23,101 nt of DNA from a virus, in IMG/VR virus record IMGVR_UViG_3300042306_001316, positions 1 to 23,101 of that record. One strand, 5' to 3'. Both the position numbers and the translations under genes were made by a program. The notes under the pieces are model-generated. The model ran no database searches and was not told the DNA's origin. It saw nothing but the letters and a program-made list of their open reading frames with translations. Below, piece by piece: positions 21,181-23,101 of the stretch (its first letter is position 1; each line of letters begins with the position of its first letter).

Positions 21181-22101
21181 GCAGTGCTCTGTTCCTTTAA
21201 ATTCACAGAACATACAGTTTGATCTTGAAGGAGTCTTATCATACTCTTTATCAATATACTGTCCATGGCTATCAAAGGCATCGTTAATGAATTTAGAGAG
21301 TGCAGTTGTTGCTTGACCTCTCTTAATCTTTCCTGAAGGAGGAATAAATTCTTGAACTCTTCTTCCCATTACTGCAAACTCTGGATTGGCAGGTACTTTT
21401 CTTTTAACAATAAAGTACTTTACATCTACCTTATCAACATCTATATCGAATTGTCTTGCTAGGAATTCTTTATAGAGTAGTAGTTGTGCTAGCTTTTTAT
21501 CATCCTTTTTTGCATAATCATTCCATCCTGATGTAGATGTTTTGATATCTAAAATGATATACTTATCATCCTGCTCATCATAAAGTACAATATCAATATA
21601 CCCTTTGAAGAAAACATTCTCAGCTATCTTATGTACTAGTGGAATTTCTACTCCAACAAGCCTATAGTACTTGGTACCGAAGTAAACAGAGCGTTTCTTA
21701 CGAACGTATTGTAATATTTCAACTCCATCATTATGGAACTCAGAAAGCTCTTGAGAGGTAGAGAAATGTTTTCCATACTTTTCTTTCTCTTCAGCATAGA
21801 TACTAAAGATTTTTTCCTGTAACATCTGCTTGAAGTCCATTTCATTTGACTTCTTTACTGTTCCTTCATAGAGTTCTGTTAACCATTCCTGCATTACTTC
21901 GTGTACTGCTGTACCAAAGACTGTGTGAATGGAAGGCTTATACTCTTGCAATCCTTTAACATATTTTAATGCCCATTGATGTGGACAGGTATTATATGCT
22001 AAGGTCTGACTATAAGATATGGATTTGCTGATATTATAATCAATAACTGGATTACAGAAGTCTCTTATCAGGCTTACCTGCTTAAGAACTTTTTTTGCCA
22101 T
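21160..22101 (-). CDS. PD-(D/E)XK nuclease, RecB/Cas4-like with Cys cluster
   Basis: A 313-residue PD-(D/E)XK nuclease of the RecB/Cas4/AddB type. Visible: SYSQTLAYNTCPHQW (29-43) with C39; H67 in GTAVHEVMQEW; E152 (GVEIPL); D170 in GYIDIVLYD; D185-I-K187 in YIILDIKTS; QLLLYKEF (motif QxxxY). The C-terminal cysteines CMFCEFKGTEHC, with C39, could bind an Fe-S cluster as in Cas4/AddB. The family's known role is exonuclease/end-processing in recombination or adaptation; in phages it is often paired with replication-recombination genes. It starts 20 nt inside the DUF3310 gene. No CRISPR array was seen. Confidence 0.9.
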   Translation of the reverse strand: MAKKVLKQVSLIRDFCNPVIDYNISKSISYSQTLAYNTCPHQWALKYVKGLQEYKPSIHTVFGTAVHEVMQEWLTELYEGTVKKSNEMDFKQMLQEKIFSIYAEEKEKYGKHFSTSQELSEFHNDGVEILQYVRKKRSVYFGTKYYRLVGVEIPLVHKIAENVFFKGYIDIVLYDEQDDKYIILDIKTSTSGWNDYAKKDDKKLAQLLLYKEFLARQFDIDVDKVDVKYFIVKRKVPANPEFAVMGRRVQEFIPPSGKIKRGQATTALSKFINDAFDSHGQYIDKEYDKTPSRSNCMFCEFKGTEHCHAGVLG

Positions 22102-22351
22102 CTTTTAAGTTTTTGATTTCTCTTTCTAAATACCATAAAGCTTTTTCAAGCTCTTGGACTGTAGCATCTTTCTTTCCAGCTCTGGCAATATACTTAACGG
22201 TATTACCTAAGCAGAATCCTAAGTTCCAGGCTTCGATGACTTTTATGGCTTCGTATGGATTATCCTTTCCTCCGTAGTGTTGAGGATGGTTGACTAATTC
22301 TTTTTTGAATTCTTCTTTATCAATAGTAAAGGTTGCTTCTCTATCGTTCAT
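22082..22351 (-). CDS. DUF3310 phage protein, 89 aa
   Basis: Matches DUF3310, a small phage family: NHPQHYGGKDNPYEAIKVIEAWN, then FCLGNTVKYIARAGKKD and the final helix LEKALWYLEREI. Family members are of unclear function. Start codon preceded by promoter-like P11 with a 20-nt gap. Its 3' end overlaps the nuclease start by 20 nt. Confidence 0.9.
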   Translation of the reverse strand: MNDREATFTIDKEEFKKELVNHPQHYGGKDNPYEAIKVIEAWNLGFCLGNTVKYIARAGKKDATVQELEKALWYLEREIKNLKDGKKSS

Positions 22352-22366
22352 AATAACATTTTTATA

Positions 22367-22403
22367 TAACTATAATATATGAAAAAAGGCCTGTAAAAAC
22401 AAG
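22367..22403 (-). promoter_or_regulatory. Promoter P11 variant, fused to a terminator
   Basis: Minus-strand TTG (22402-22400), 20 nt, TATATTAT (22379-22372), then AGTTATATAA. The -33 TTG lies in the 5' arm of the terminator hairpin at 22386-22407. The -7 box differs from the others by two bases and the GGTAT extension is absent. Drives the DUF3310, nuclease and RHH genes and the GT4s. Confidence 0.6.
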
Positions 22404-22407
22404 CCTT
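22382..22407 (-). terminator. Intrinsic terminator after the spanin-like pair
   Basis: On the minus strand AAGGCTTGT (22407-22399) pairs with ACAGGCCTT (22394-22386), one wobble, loop TTTT, then a T-run to 22382. It follows the stop of gene 22415 by 8 nt. Confidence 0.8.
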
Positions 22408-22414
22408 AATTTAT

Positions 22415-22813
22415 TTATTTTACAAAAAATACTGTTGTGGATAAACTCACAAAAGCTAGTACCTTATACCAGAATGTTTTATTCCTCTGACTTTTTAATT
22501 CTTTCTTCAAGTCATCAGTCATTCCTTTATACTCTCCAATTTGAACATCTTTCTGACCAATAATAAATTGATTGTTTTTATCTTTAACAGTTAAGAAGTT
22601 GATAATAGTATCTTTCTGTACTTCTCTTTCTTGTAATTTAATTACTTTGTCCTGAGTAAGCTTTAACTCTAACTTACATCCATCATAGCGAACTAAATCT
22701 TTTGCTGCTAGTCTTACTACCTTAGTTGGTAGAGTTACTTTCGTTGTATCTGTTTGTGAAAAAGAATTCAAGCTCAGCATTAGAAAACTTATCAACAGTA
22801 TTAATTTTTTCAT
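22415..22813 (-). CDS. Secreted coiled-coil protein with C-terminal TM; spanin-like partner
   Basis: A 132-residue protein with a signal peptide (MKKLILLISFLMLSLNSFSQ, 1-20; FSQ is a typical Bacteroidota cleavage end), a roughly 85-residue helical region with predicted coiled coil, and a C-terminal hydrophobic stretch (TFWYKVLAFVSLSTTVFFVK). The gene begins 92 nt inside the upstream coiled-coil TM gene in another frame, as Rz/Rz1-type spanin genes do. A lysis role is an inference; no holin or endolysin was found nearby. Confidence 0.7.
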   Translation of the reverse strand: MKKLILLISFLMLSLNSFSQTDTTKVTLPTKVVRLAAKDLVRYDGCKLELKLTQDKVIKLQEREVQKDTIINFLTVKDKNNQFIIGQKDVQIGEYKGMTDDLKKELKSQRNKTFWYKVLAFVSLSTTVFFVK

Positions 22814-23075
22814 CTGTTTGTTTTTTTACAATTGTTATGGTATTATCTATGTGATGTATTTCTTTTGTAATAGAAATTACATTTTCTTTTACTGAATCGA
22901 TTTTAACATCGATTTGTTTATTAATTACTTGTGCTGAATCTATTTTAGTTTGAACTGAGTCAATTCTCATTTCATAACCTTTTACATCAGTTCTAATACT
23001 GTTTGTAGTAAAAATGTTATAACCTAATAGTGCAATAACAATTAATATAAGAATGTTTTGTTTATTTAGCAACAT
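22722..23075 (-). CDS. N-terminal TM coiled-coil protein; possible i-spanin-like
   Basis: A 117-residue protein with one N-terminal TM (ILILIVIALLGYNIF, 8-22) and a long periplasmic-type coiled coil rich in D/K/Q/I (IDSVQTKIDSAQVINKQIDVKIDSV and similar), then NAELEFFFTNRY near the C-terminus. This layout matches inner-membrane spanin subunits. It has an AAAGGAG sequence 6 nt before ATG, one of few Shine-Dalgarno sites in this window. Overlaps the next gene by 92 nt. Alternative: a generic phage tail or structural coiled-coil protein. Confidence 0.7.
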   Translation of the reverse strand: MLLNKQNILILIVIALLGYNIFTTNSIRTDVKGYEMRIDSVQTKIDSAQVINKQIDVKIDSVKENVISITKEIHHIDNTITIVKKQTDEKINTVDKFSNAELEFFFTNRYNESNSTN

Positions 23076-23101
23076 CTCTATCTCCTTTGTGTTTATCTAA
23101 C

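Noticed and set aside
1-23101. tRNA genes
   Set aside because: No cloverleaf with a GGTTC-type T-arm and matching acceptor stem was found by eye, including around the CCA enzyme; a dedicated tRNA search would be decisive.

Overview
The window looks like part of a large tailed-phage (or phage-derived) genome infecting a Bacteroidota host, probably a flavobacterium. The reasons are: low GC; dense co-directional packing with every supported gene on the minus strand and many 1-4 nt stop/start overlaps; many small orphan proteins; typical phage families (DUF3310, DUF932, a RecB/Cas4-like PD-(D/E)XK nuclease, a phage-type CCA-adding enzyme, an SPFH protein); a Bacteroidota-style signal peptide ending in FSQ; few Shine-Dalgarno sites; and promoters resembling the Bacteroidota pattern TTTG-N19~21-TAnnTTTG. 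No structural, replication or lysis gene was recognised with certainty, so the phage assignment is inference.

Layout, read in the direction of transcription (right to left). (1) 23075-22415: an overlapping gene pair resembling an inner-membrane/outer-membrane spanin pair, closed by a terminator. (2) 22351-17739: DUF3310 protein, PD-(D/E)XK nuclease, ribbon-helix-helix protein, two GT4-like glycosyltransferases and a zinc-ribbon protein. (3) 17721-11447: a sugar cluster of GT2, a small unknown, a DegT-type sugar aminotransferase, a GNAT acetyltransferase, a GT-A-like protein, a GT9-like protein, a GT-B-like protein and a GT2 with a long C-terminal part. Together with the two GT4s this gives seven likely glycosyltransferases plus two amino-sugar genes, which could build or attach an N-acylated amino sugar on virion proteins, phage DNA or the host surface. 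(4) 11424-7898: small unknown proteins, a zinc-ribbon acidic-tail protein and an HNH-like zinc protein. (5) 7813-4778: DUF932 protein, two small unknowns, three small membrane proteins and an SPFH/prohibitin-like protein. (6) 4690-961: an unknown, a 2-TM protein, the CCA enzyme, a cysteine-rich phage protein, a protein with primase-like motifs, and a run of tiny genes. (7) 960-216: a gene-free stretch holding two arrays of degenerate CGGGT repeats with about 12-bp period. (8) 215-1: one small membrane protein and the start of another gene.

Two regulatory patterns stand out. First, ten near-identical minus-strand promoters plus one variant, all TTG, exactly 20 nt, then TATATTTA (TATATTAT in the variant), usually followed by GGTAT. 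At three of them the 5' arm of an intrinsic terminator hairpin supplies the TTG box, so termination of one unit and initiation of the next share the same 40 bases. Second, the gene-free stretch keeps an 11-12 bp rhythm over more than 150 bp in each array. Such an array resembles iterons or a partition centromere and is the best candidate here for something undescribed.
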